Source of the DNA: Robiginitomaculum sp.
GTDB taxonomy: Bacteria > Pseudomonadota > Alphaproteobacteria > Caulobacterales > Maricaulaceae
NCBI GenBank assembly: GCA_026982415.1
Contig: JALSHE010000093.1
Coordinates: 1 to 45,666 of the forward strand
Reading direction: 5' to 3'
Length of the DNA: 45,666 nucleotides
The notes beneath the pieces are model-generated. The model had not been told where the DNA came from, did not search any database, and saw only the letters and a program-made list of their open reading frames with translations. Below, in pieces: positions 16,667 to 24,850 of the stretch (within the stretch, counting starts at the first letter, position 1; every line of letters begins with the position of its first letter). Position numbers and translations under genes: made by a program.

Positions 16667-17293
16667 TTACAAGTCCGCAATAGCTCGCGACAAATTTTCC
16701 CGCGCTTGCGTCTCCAGCATGTTAGAAAAATGTGGGTGATTGTAAATTCGCTCGTTGGCGAGAAAGCTTTGCAAGATTTCTTTGCGCTTCTTCTTGAATA
16801 CAAACCACGGGACGCGCTTGTATTCCGTGCGGATATTTTTCTCGAACTGGTCATAAATTTCGGGCGGGGCGCCCAGAATGCTCAGGTCAATATCCAACAT
16901 CAACCCTGTGTCTACATCCTCGGTGTTGGCATGATTTTGCGTCACCATGATAAGGGTATGAATGCGTTCAATACTCTCGCCTGCAACATGGTTTTCTTTT
17001 AGAAATATTTGTGCCCAACTGGCACTGTCTGCTTCATTATTGCTTGAAAACGGGTTATATACGGCATCATGAAACCAGAGCGCCATTTCAATTTCGTGGG
17101 GAATGTCAGCGTGGCCAGCCACAACATCAAGATGGTATAGGCAGGCGTCAATATGTTCCAGCGTGTGATAGGCTCTGTGTTTTTCGCTATAGGCGTTGAT
17201 AAGTTGATCAAAAACATCCATGTTAGCAGGCAGAGCAAAGGCTTCCATAAGTTGCGCCCATCTTGTGGAACTGGCACGCAAGATTGTAGGCAC
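16667..17293 (-). CDS. Predicted metal-dependent HD-superfamily hydrolase
   Basis: 208 aa. His/Asp metal-binding motifs match the COG4339 group of HD phosphohydrolases: YHTLEHI near 42-48, LWFHDAVY near 72-79, and MLDIDLSILG near 129-138. Substrate unknown for the group. It starts with GTG overlapping the stop codon of the flavin reductase by one base, so the two are coupled. It ends directly next to the convergent acyltransferase stop codon with no spacer. Confidence 0.82.
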   Translation of the reverse strand: MPTILRASSTRWAQLMEAFALPANMDVFDQLINAYSEKHRAYHTLEHIDACLYHLDVVAGHADIPHEIEMALWFHDAVYNPFSSNNEADSASWAQIFLKENHVAGESIERIHTLIMVTQNHANTEDVDTGLMLDIDLSILGAPPEIYDQFEKNIRTEYKRVPWFVFKKKRKEILQSFLANERIYNHPHFSNMLETQARENLSRAIADL

Positions 17294-18411
17294 TAGCTCA
17301 AAACCGCTAGCGCCGCCGCGTCGTAATCCATCAACTCGTCCATACGGTTTTCTTTCACCTTGGTAGCCCAGTGCGGGTCTTGCAGGAGGGCGCGACCAAC
17401 GGCGACCATGTCGAATTCGCCTTTATCCAAGCGCTCGAACAAATCATCAAAGGAAGCTGCGGCTGAACCTTGGCCTACGAACGCACCAAAAAAATCACTG
17501 GATAGACCGACAGACCCAACCGTAATTGTTGGCAGTCCGGTGAGTTTTTTGGTCCAGCCAGCGAGGTTTAAATCCGCGCCTTTCTCTATTTCTGGAAATT
17601 CCGGCTCTTGGTAACGGCGCTGGGAGCAATGTAGAATGTCTATACCGGCATCTACGAACACTTGTAGGAAAGCCCCTAATTCTTGTGGTGTTTCGGCGAG
17701 CCGCGCGCCGTAATCTTGTTGTTTCCATTGGGAGAAGCGTAAAATAAGCGGCATGCCCTCACCGCCATTGGCGTTCATGGCTTTGCGACATTCCTTGATA
17801 ATTTCGCCTGCGAAGTGCGCCCGCTCGACCAAACCGCCGCCGTATTTATCCTCTCGTATATTCATCACACCCCAGAAAAACTGATCGATCAGATAGCCGT
17901 GAGCGCCGTGGATTTCAACCGCGTCGAAACCGAGCCGAGCCGCATCTCCTGCGGCGCGGGCAAAGGATGCGACCATGTCTTCAATTTCCGCCGTACTCGG
18001 CGCTTCGGAAACTTGCTTACCCGTATGGGTCAGGCCGGACGGGCTATCGGATGAAGCGTCCGGGAAATGCCCAGTGCCGGGCTTGCGCACCATGCCTTCA
18101 TGCCAGATTTGCGGCACGATTTTGCCGCCCGCCGCGTGAACTTTCTCGCAAATATTCTTCCAACTCATAAGTGGTTCTTCGCCGTGGAAAAGTGGGGTGT
18201 TGGCGTCTTGTCCCGCACCTTTGCGATCAATGACCACGCCCTCGGTCAAAATCAAACCAACATCAGCCGCCGCCCGGCGCGCATAATAATCCGCAACATT
18301 ATCCCCTGCTACACCGCCCGGCGAAAAACTCCGTGTCATCGGCGCCATAACAACACGGTTTTGCATAGTAAGGCCACGGCAGGTAAATGGTTTAAAAAGC
18401 GGGTTGGTCAT
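17293..18411 (-). CDS. Old Yellow Enzyme-family NADH:flavin oxidoreductase
   Basis: 372 aa from the ATG at 18411, chosen because AAGGAT lies 5 bases upstream; an earlier in-frame ATG (18432) has none. FMN-binding TIM-barrel signatures are NRVVMAPMTRSFS near the N-terminus, PQIWHEG, VEIHGAHGYLIDQFFW (His-x-x-His pair that binds the substrate), the YGG segment, and VAVGRALLQDPHWA at the end. The family reduces alpha,beta-unsaturated carbonyls, nitroesters or N-ethylmaleimide using NAD(P)H. Many relatives are induced by electrophiles through a dedicated repressor; a perfect palindrome at 18463-18484 sits 52 bases upstream. Operon with the HD hydrolase. Confidence 0.9.
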   Translation of the reverse strand: MTNPLFKPFTCRGLTMQNRVVMAPMTRSFSPGGVAGDNVADYYARRAAADVGLILTEGVVIDRKGAGQDANTPLFHGEEPLMSWKNICEKVHAAGGKIVPQIWHEGMVRKPGTGHFPDASSDSPSGLTHTGKQVSEAPSTAEIEDMVASFARAAGDAARLGFDAVEIHGAHGYLIDQFFWGVMNIREDKYGGGLVERAHFAGEIIKECRKAMNANGGEGMPLILRFSQWKQQDYGARLAETPQELGAFLQVFVDAGIDILHCSQRRYQEPEFPEIEKGADLNLAGWTKKLTGLPTITVGSVGLSSDFFGAFVGQGSAAASFDDLFERLDKGEFDMVAVGRALLQDPHWATKVKENRMDELMDYDAAALAVLS

Positions 18412-18462
18412 AAAATATCCTTTTAGGCGCAATCGTTTGATTGCTTGTATCAGCTAAAAGAG

Positions 18463-18484
18463 CATATGCAAGAACTTGCATATG
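18463..18484. promoter_or_regulatory. Perfect palindrome, candidate operator of the OYE-HD operon
   Basis: CATATGCAAG (18463-18472), two spacer bases AA, then CTTGCATATG (18475-18484): ten-base perfect inverted arms. It sits 52 bases upstream of the flavin reductase start codon on the other strand, where a repressor site is expected. Its size fits a TetR- or MarR-type dimer. No regulator gene is adjacent. Confidence 0.55.
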
Positions 18485-18594
18485 AACACTTTGTGATATG
18501 CGATAATCCGCCTACGCCCCTATCGTGTGTCAGAGATAAAATTGTGATTGTCAGGGCTGGCTTGCCGAGCCGTAGCCCCTTTGGGGGCGAAGGC

Positions 18595-18671
18595 TGGTGG
18601 GTGAGGAGGGACTTGAACCCCCGACCAGCCGGTTATGAGCCGGCGGCTCTAACCAACTGAGCTACTCACCC
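18595..18671 (-). tRNA. tRNA-Met (anticodon CAT)
   Basis: On the minus strand, acceptor arms GGGTGAG (from 18671) and CTCACCC pair; TAGCTCAGTTGGTTAGAGC forms the D arm; the anticodon stem GCCGG/CCGGC encloses CTCATAA, giving anticodon CAT; GGTTCAAGTCC is the T arm; CCA is encoded at 18595-18597. The elongator methionine type is favoured by the sequence. A lysidine-modified Ile tRNA cannot be excluded by eye. A GCCCC/GGGGC hairpin follows at 18575-18588 and may end the transcript. Confidence 0.93.
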
Positions 18672-18830
18672 CCATTCGGTTATGCGGCTCCTATAGCGAC
18701 AACCTGGCCATAAGAAAAGCCCTAATTCCTACTCAGCCCCTAAAGTGTTATTGCCATTTGGTGCATATACCAAAATAGAGTATGCTTTGCGCAAGGTGCC
18801 GTTCTTGAAACCATTAAAGAGGAAGACCTC

Positions 18831-19565
18831 ATGAAAAAATTCATTCTTATAACTGCGAGTATATTAGCTATGTCCTGTTCACCTGCAACTAACCAAACTG
18901 CCGCCGCCCATGATAATTCAGCGTCCTACGAAATGATGGGGCTAGGTAAATTATATGTCTACGCCACCGGACAAGCTGCGCAAGCGCCTGACCGCGCCAG
19001 CGTTTCGGCGGGTGTTGTCACCCAAGCTGCGACCGCAGGCGATGCCATGCGCAAAAACGCCAAACAAATGAATGCGGCATTCAAAGCCCTCAAAGCCGCC
19101 GGCATCAAAGACCGCAACATCACCACATCGCAAATGTCGCTCCAGCCGCAATATGACTACCAAAATCGTAAAGCGCCGCGCATTACGGGCTATGAGGTCC
19201 GCAATACGGTCAGCGCCGTGTCTGATGATTTGGATAAAGTCGGCTCGATGCTGGACGCGCTGGTTTCGGCGGGTGTCAATAATATAGGCGGCATCAATTT
19301 TTCTATCAAAGACGCCAAATCCGCCCGCGCCAAAGCCCGTATAGATGCCATAGCCCAAGCTCGCGTTAAGGCTGAGAACATGGCCAAGGCCGCAGGCGTG
19401 CGCCTCGGTAAAGTTTTGGAAATCCGCGAGGGCGGTGGTTCATCGCCAAGGCCGCAACCCCTGATGATGGCACGAAGTATGGATCTAGAAAGTAGCACAC
19501 CCGTAGCCGCAGGCGAACAAACTTTGTCTGTGACCGTGAATATTACCTATGCACTGGAGCCATAA
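18831..19565 (+). CDS. SIMPL-domain (DUF541, YggE-like) exported protein
   Basis: 244 aa. An N-terminal signal (hydrophobic FILITASILAMSC) carries a cysteine at residue 16 that could be a lipidation site, although the -3 position is not ideal. The SIMPL domain is recognised by YVYATGQAAQAPDRASVSAGVVTQA, ITTSQMSLQPQYDY, GYEVRNTVSAV, and GVNNIGGINFSIKD, ending LSVTVNITYALEP. Related proteins oligomerise in the periplasm and have been linked to oxidative stress resistance. An AGAGGAAG ribosome-binding site precedes the start. Monocistronic. Confidence 0.88.
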   Translation: MKKFILITASILAMSCSPATNQTAAAHDNSASYEMMGLGKLYVYATGQAAQAPDRASVSAGVVTQAATAGDAMRKNAKQMNAAFKALKAAGIKDRNITTSQMSLQPQYDYQNRKAPRITGYEVRNTVSAVSDDLDKVGSMLDALVSAGVNNIGGINFSIKDAKSARAKARIDAIAQARVKAENMAKAAGVRLGKVLEIREGGGSSPRPQPLMMARSMDLESSTPVAAGEQTLSVTVNITYALEP

Positions 19566-19709
19566 TCACACAATTAGTAGTTGCTTTAAACTTTTTGTTT
19601 ACCATAACGATACATATTCATTCCACAATCGATACCCGCTCAGTGGAAGGCAATGCTAATTTGCGTAAGACTGTCTGGATTGACCATTTTGGACAGAAAA
19701 CACGTGACC

Positions 19710-21899
19710 ATGACAACAAAAATAATAGGCACTGAGCAGACAGCAAATAGTCAAGACCTACCAGTCGAAACCCTGCGCCTGCTTGTAAAGTCTATAAATC
19801 TATCGAACTCACCGCTGATGCTATACGGTGAAAATTATGAAATCATTTTTGCAAACCCTGCCGCGCGTAGCTTTTGGCCAGATTTAATAAATGGTTTGGA
19901 AAAGGGCGAAGGCATTAAAATTGCTATTGAAAAGCAAATACGGACCCTGTTGCCCCATTTACCTGACGAACAAATAAATGAGGCTGTCGCCAGTACATTG
20001 CGGTGCTATGAAACCAACAAACCGTTTGAACTGTTTGCAACAAAGAATCGGCAATGTCGAGTTACCCTTCGCGCTATAGGTAATTTCATGATCGGCCTTG
20101 GCGTGGATATTACCGATTTGAAAAAGCGGGAGTCCGAGTTGAAAAAGGCGCGCAAGGCAGAAGAAAACTCTAGTCTGGCAAAATCAGAGTTTCTAGCCAA
20201 TATGAGCCACGAAATCCGTACACCCATGAACGGCATTATGGGTATGGCGCAAATCCTTGCCGAGGGAAACTTAAACCGGCGTGAAAAAGATATGGTCAAA
20301 GTTATTGAACGTTCAGGCGAAGCTTTACTGACAGTCATCAATGATATTCTTGATTTCTCCAAAATCGAGGCCGGGAAAATCGTGCTCGACGAAGCCCCGT
20401 TTTTGTTGCGCGAAACCATTGAGGATGTAACATCATTACTGTCCAGCGCCGCCGCTAATACTGGTATTGATTTACTTTTGCGAATGCAGCCAGACCTGCC
20501 CACAAGATATTTGGGAGATGCTGGTCGGATCCGGCAAATCATGACCAATCTGGTTGGTAATGCCGTTAAATTTACCCATAAAGGTCATGTATTGATTGAC
20601 GTTAAGGGCGAGGTGGTTGCGGATAATGCTAACCTTACCATAGAGGTTTCCGATACCGGCATTGGTATTCCCGAAGACAAGCTTGCGCATATTTTTGATA
20701 AGTTCAGCCAGGTGGATGGTAGCACGACCCGCGAGTATGAAGGTACGGGGCTTGGACTCAGCATTGCCGTTAACTTGGTCAAGCTTATGGGCGGCGCCAT
20801 AACCGCCAAAAGTAAAATTGGGGAAGGTTCGATATTTTCCATAAAATTAAGCTTGCCCCTGGCAGCTAATTTGGCGGAAATGAAAACGTCACCGACCAAA
20901 ATTGCTGGCACCAATATCCTTGTGATTGATGACAACCCTGTCAATCGAGAAATTTTGAAAGAGCAAATGCAGTTCTGGAAATGCCACTGCATAGCTGTAA
21001 AATCAGGACAGCTCGGCTTGGCTGTGCTTGAAAAAGCCAAGCAGAAAAACATCGAAATTGATCTGGTTGTTGTTGATTACCAAATGCCCGTAATGACGGG
21101 GGAGGCATTTGTCCGCAATTTGAAAACTCGTCCAGAGTTCCGAAATCTACCGACAATTATGTTGTCCTCGGTAGATGAAAGTGCGTTGCAAAAGCGCTTG
21201 TCCGGCCTTGGCATTAATCGTTTTCTAACAAAACCAACTCGGTCTTCTGCGCTATTGGACGCCATCAGCAATGCGATCACACAAGCGCGAGCGCTCAACA
21301 ATAGAGCAGTCAAAACCAAAATGAAAAAAAACATATTGGAAAACCGTGAACGGACGGAGAAGCGAGTTCAAGAAAGTATACAAGCGGATAGAGCGCCTGT
21401 GGTACAAGAAAGGCTGGGCGGTGCGCGGCGGTTCGTGCTAGATATACACTCCCAGCCGAAAAACATTGAACAAGATAGTACTAAACAAGAGAACCGTCTG
21501 GATGTCCTCATCGCCGAAGATAATGATGTCAACCAAATCTATATCAGCTATATTATGCAAGATATGGGGCTGACCTATAAAATCGTTCCTAATGGCCGTG
21601 TCGCCGTAGATAAATGGCAACTCCTCGCGCCGAAACTGGTTCTCATGGATATATCCATGCCTGAAATGAACGGCTATGAAGCCACCAATGCTATCAGAGC
21701 TTTAGAAGAAAAAACGGGTCGCGCACGCACGCCAATTATTGCCGTCACCGCGCACACCTTGTCTGGCGATCGTGCGCGTTGCCTTGAAAACGATATGGAC
21801 GACTATATCTCAAAACCTCTATCCATTTCAGCGCTGACAGAGAAATTGGAAAAGTGGGGTGTCTCACAGGCACAAGGAGCGCGCACGCAGGTGGGGTAA
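19710..21899 (+). CDS. Cytoplasmic hybrid histidine kinase, PAS-HisKA-HATPase-REC-REC
   Basis: 729 aa from the ATG at 19710; upstream in-frame ATG at 19653 adds 19 residues with no typical function. A PAS-like domain (about 30-130; LMLYGENYEIIFANPAAR) is followed by a short coiled coil, HisKA with NMSHEIRTPMNG (phospho-His167), and an HATPase with VGNAVKFTHKG, DTGIGIPEDK and GTGLGLSIAV. Two receivers follow: REC1 with IDDNPVNRE and Asp456 (VVVDYQMP), and REC2 with AEDNDVNQ and Asp647 (LVLMDISMP). No membrane segment, so it senses a cytoplasmic cue. The organisation resembles phosphorelay hubs such as CckA/DivL-type or ArcB-like kinases but it is not a recognisable orthologue. No partner regulator lies beside it. 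Confidence 0.88.
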   Translation: MTTKIIGTEQTANSQDLPVETLRLLVKSINLSNSPLMLYGENYEIIFANPAARSFWPDLINGLEKGEGIKIAIEKQIRTLLPHLPDEQINEAVASTLRCYETNKPFELFATKNRQCRVTLRAIGNFMIGLGVDITDLKKRESELKKARKAEENSSLAKSEFLANMSHEIRTPMNGIMGMAQILAEGNLNRREKDMVKVIERSGEALLTVINDILDFSKIEAGKIVLDEAPFLLRETIEDVTSLLSSAAANTGIDLLLRMQPDLPTRYLGDAGRIRQIMTNLVGNAVKFTHKGHVLIDVKGEVVADNANLTIEVSDTGIGIPEDKLAHIFDKFSQVDGSTTREYEGTGLGLSIAVNLVKLMGGAITAKSKIGEGSIFSIKLSLPLAANLAEMKTSPTKIAGTNILVIDDNPVNREILKEQMQFWKCHCIAVKSGQLGLAVLEKAKQKNIEIDLVVVDYQMPVMTGEAFVRNLKTRPEFRNLPTIMLSSVDESALQKRLSGLGINRFLTKPTRSSALLDAISNAITQARALNNRAVKTKMKKNILENRERTEKRVQESIQADRAPVVQERLGGARRFVLDIHSQPKNIEQDSTKQENRLDVLIAEDNDVNQIYISYIMQDMGLTYKIVPNGRVAVDKWQLLAPKLVLMDISMPEMNGYEATNAIRALEEKTGRARTPIIAVTAHTLSGDRARCLENDMDDYISKPLSISALTEKLEKWGVSQAQGARTQVG

Positions 21900-22094
21900 A
21901 TACTGCGTCTTGTTTGTGAGTATGCCATATTCTATAGGGAGCTACATAATCCTGAAAATGGCCTTGACGTAGTTGGGGCTTAATGAAAATAATCGTTAGG
22001 CACTAAACCACTATTCGCAAGTCACAGACATAACATCTTGACCCTCTGTCCTACTCCTATAAGGAAGCGCAATTATAGTAATACGAGGCCTGTT

Positions 22095-22622
22095 ATGGAT
22101 ATGTCGAAAATCGCGGTGGGGGAAAACCCACCGTTTGATATTAATGTTATTATCGAAGTGCCCTTGGGCGGCGAGCCGATTAAGTACGAAATGGATAAGG
22201 ATAGTGGCGCAATGTTTGTTGACCGCTTTCTTTATACGTCCATGCGCTATCCGTGTAATTACGGCTTTATTCCCCATACGCTTTCCGACGACGGAGACCC
22301 GACCGATGTTTTGGTTGTGGGCCAACGGGCTTTGGTGCCGGGCTGCGTCATCCGCGCCCGCCCGGTCGGTGTGCTTCTGATGGAAGACGAGGCGGGGTTT
22401 GACGAAAAAATTGTCGCAGTGCCCCATAGCAAATTAACCCCGTTCTACGATCAGGTAAATTCCTACAAAGACCTGCCAGAAGTTCTACAACAACGCATCC
22501 CACATTTTTTCGAACATTACAAAGACCTGGAAAAAGACAAATGGGTAAAAATAAAAGGCTGGGCCGACAAGGACAAAGCAGGCGAAATGATAGAGGCGGC
22601 GATTGGGGCTTATAAGGGTTAG
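22095..22622 (+). CDS. ppa: Soluble inorganic pyrophosphatase (family I)
   Basis: 175 aa from the ATG at 22095, preceded by GAGG at 22085-22088. Family I signature residues are present: [32 protein letters not shown] (with the catalytic DGDPTDVLV metal cluster) and VPHSKL, ending with [16 protein letters not shown]. It hydrolyses pyrophosphate and drives biosynthesis. The membrane pyrophosphatase hppA is only 2.2 kb downstream, with a two-gene module between them. Confidence 0.95.
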   Translation: MDMSKIAVGENPPFDINVIIEVPLGGEPIKYEMDKDSGAMFVDRFLYTSMRYPCNYGFIPHTLSDDGDPTDVLVVGQRALVPGCVIRARPVGVLLMEDEAGFDEKIVAVPHSKLTPFYDQVNSYKDLPEVLQQRIPHFFEHYKDLEKDKWVKIKGWADKDKAGEMIEAAIGAYKG

Positions 22623-22741
22623 GTCGTGGTGACCCCCCGTGTATTTGTTCAGTATTATGCCCGCTATAAGATAGCACGAAAATCCGCAAAAGCAGTATCA
22701 TGAATAAAATTTGAATAATATTTCTTGTTTTTACAAAAAGC

Positions 22742-23392
22742 ATGCCTATAGTGACCGTAGCGGATAGATACGGGAGCCCATTTGTGACACAATACACTGA
22801 ACAAGAGGTAAAGGCTATTTTAGAGCCACACCATGATGACATTACATCTTTAATACGTGATGCATTTGGCGAATGGGTAGCTACTGATGAATGCAGGAAG
22901 AAAAAAGGTTTCGCCGATGTAATATACCCGCGTACCGTGGCTAACTATGTGTTTGATGCCATCGCCCGTGGAGCCTTGAATAAATTTAGCAATATTGGTG
23001 GTGTTCGCGTGGTCTCGGAACCACAAACTATCAAAGTGGTTTTCAAAAATGCTGTCATTGTGCGGTTCAAGAAGTCAGACAAGAATGGCATTGGCCAGAA
23101 CAATATTACTCAAAATGTCCTAAACTTTACTGACCCGCAGGCCGTTCTTCCTGGATTTCCACCAGAAGCGGCAAAGGTTGAGGTTTTGTGGGAACCGGAT
23201 GAACTCGGCGAATCGATTGATAAAATTTCTGTTGTTTCTCGGAGCGGGGAACACGTTGTCTGGTCATATGTGATTGATATTAGCGATAGCGATGAAAATA
23301 TCGAAAAGCTTCCTGCCACACTCGTCGCTCCAGAAGAACGCTTACCTCTTGTAGCTATCAAGCAACATCGCTTAGATAAATCCAGTAAATAG
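22742..23392 (+). CDS. Unknown protein, candidate toxin partner of the Xre/IrrE protein
   Basis: 216 aa. No family is recognised. It is soluble, with no signal or membrane segment. The N-terminal half is helical and charged (ILEPHHDDITSLIRDAFGEW; CRKKKGFADVIYPRTVANYV), the C-terminal half looks beta-rich (VRVVSEPQTIKVVFKNAVIVRF). It ends two bases before the Xre/IrrE gene, so they form an operon. Pairs of this shape (variable gene followed by an HTH plus IrrE/ImmA metalloprotease) are typical of toxin-antitoxin modules such as RosmerTA; assigning it as the toxin is inference from position alone. No good ribosome-binding site is seen. Confidence 0.7.
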   Translation: MPIVTVADRYGSPFVTQYTEQEVKAILEPHHDDITSLIRDAFGEWVATDECRKKKGFADVIYPRTVANYVFDAIARGALNKFSNIGGVRVVSEPQTIKVVFKNAVIVRFKKSDKNGIGQNNITQNVLNFTDPQAVLPGFPPEAAKVEVLWEPDELGESIDKISVVSRSGEHVVWSYVIDISDSDENIEKLPATLVAPEERLPLVAIKQHRLDKSSK

Positions 23393-23394
23393 TT

Positions 23395-24480
23395 ATGGCA
23401 AATGTTGGAGATTTAGTCCGCCTTGCGCGGAACTTTAGAGGATTCACCCAAAAGAAAGCCTCAATTAAGCTATCTATAGCACAGGCGGTTTTTTCAAGGA
23501 TTGAAAACGGACTTGTCGAGCCTGATGAAGAATTCATCAGAAATGCGGCCAGAGCTTTTAATCTTCCTGTAGAGTTTTTCCAAATAAGTGATACCGTATA
23601 CGGCCCGCCGGTGAGCGTCCATGCGATGCTCCGAGGCAAGAGTTCAGAAGTCACTGCTCGTGATGTCGACATGATTACGGCAGAACTCAACATTCGGTTA
23701 ATGCATATACGAAGGTTTCAGGAAAATGTAGATTATGACCCGCCTAATGAGATTCCGATCATGGATGTTGAGCAATACGGGTCAATCAACAAGATAGCAA
23801 ATACAGTCAGAGCGCATTGGAAGATAGTTGACGGACCCATCCGAAATTTGACACAGATAATGGAAAGGGCAGGTATTATTATAGGCTTATCAGATTTTCA
23901 TGGTGCATCGATTAGTGGAGTTACTTTTTCTGCCCCAGGTAGGGCTCCAATTGTCTTAGTTAACAGACACCACCCCGCTGATAGACTTCGCTTTACACTT
24001 GCTCATGAGCTTGGGCATCTGGTTCTTCACAGATTTCCCACTTCAGACATGGAGAACGAGGCTAATCAGTTTGCTTCAAGCTTTTTGCTCCCACCGTCTG
24101 AATTGAAACAGGTTTTCCGGGGTCGTAAAATAACACTCGCATTATTGGCTTCGTTAAAGAAAGAGTGGCGCGTCTCTATGCAATCCCTCTTAATGAGCGC
24201 GAGCGCGACAAACTCTGTAACAAAAAATCAGGCTCGCTACCTCTGGCAGCAAATTAGCTCTAAGGGGTGGCGTACAAGAGAACCTGCGAGTTTGGATTTT
24301 GAATTTGATGCGCCTACAGTTCTGCCTACCATGATACGGGCACACTTAGATGACTTGGGGTTTGACCTTACGGAACTTTTGAAGCTTTCCCGCGTTAATG
24401 AAGATGACTTCGAGCACTTTTATGGTGAGTTTGTAGACAAAGAAGTTAATACAAGGCCCCGACTAAGAATCGTTAGTTAA
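23395..24480 (+). CDS. Xre HTH plus ImmA/IrrE-family metallopeptidase
   Basis: 361 aa. An Xre-type HTH at 5-60 (LARNFRGFTQKKASIKL, SRIENGLVEPDEEF) is followed by an IrrE-like zinc metallopeptidase with HELGH at 204-208 (TLAHELGHLVLH) and a downstream glutamate cluster (MENEANQFASSFLLP, 219-233). This COG2856 architecture serves as antitoxin/regulator in TA systems and as repressor-cleaving protease (ImmA/IrrE) in mobile elements. It follows the 216-aa gene by two bases and probably autoregulates the operon. No integrase is nearby, so an intact prophage is unlikely. Confidence 0.88.
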   Translation: MANVGDLVRLARNFRGFTQKKASIKLSIAQAVFSRIENGLVEPDEEFIRNAARAFNLPVEFFQISDTVYGPPVSVHAMLRGKSSEVTARDVDMITAELNIRLMHIRRFQENVDYDPPNEIPIMDVEQYGSINKIANTVRAHWKIVDGPIRNLTQIMERAGIIIGLSDFHGASISGVTFSAPGRAPIVLVNRHHPADRLRFTLAHELGHLVLHRFPTSDMENEANQFASSFLLPPSELKQVFRGRKITLALLASLKKEWRVSMQSLLMSASATNSVTKNQARYLWQQISSKGWRTREPASLDFEFDAPTVLPTMIRAHLDDLGFDLTELLKLSRVNEDDFEHFYGEFVDKEVNTRPRLRIVS

Positions 24481-24850
24481 ACTTGGAGCCAAGCTTAAAG
24501 AATAGGTATTACATCATATGTAGAGCGTCAAAACCTTACCATGCGTATGCACATGCGCCACTTTATGTATCTGAACAAATGCGTTATTTCAGATGTTTAA
24601 GAATTACGCTCATACGGTTGCTTTTTATACTGTGTTTTATAACTTCGTAAAAATTCACAAATCATTGCGAGTTACGCCTGTTATGGAGCAAACCTATCTA
24701 ATACCATAGTGATTTTGATTGGGTTGTGGGCTTAGTCAACGCACAAGCCCCAAAACTGGGAGGCCCAAAAACCCCTAGACAAAGCCAATTTTCCCACTAA
24801 AACGTCCCATAGCTAAATTTGGACTTTATAATAATCCTTAAGGGGGAAAC
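24481..24850. other. 370-base intergenic region upstream of hppA
   Basis: No supported gene. A TATAAT-like hexamer at about 24827-24832 lies close to the hppA start without a good -35, and AAGGGGGA is its ribosome-binding site. GGGCTT/AAGCCC (about 24727-24750) form a weak dyad. The AT-rich first half is probably the 3' flank of the inserted TA-like module. Confidence 0.5.

Noticed and set aside
22742-24480. Prophage remnant
   Set aside because: An IrrE/ImmA-type protease occurs in phages, but no integrase, structural gene or attachment repeat is present around it.
24541-24600. 19-residue ORF (MRMHMRHFMYLNKC start) upstream of hppA
   Set aside because: No ribosome-binding site, no recognisable motif, and length expected by chance in an AT-rich spacer.
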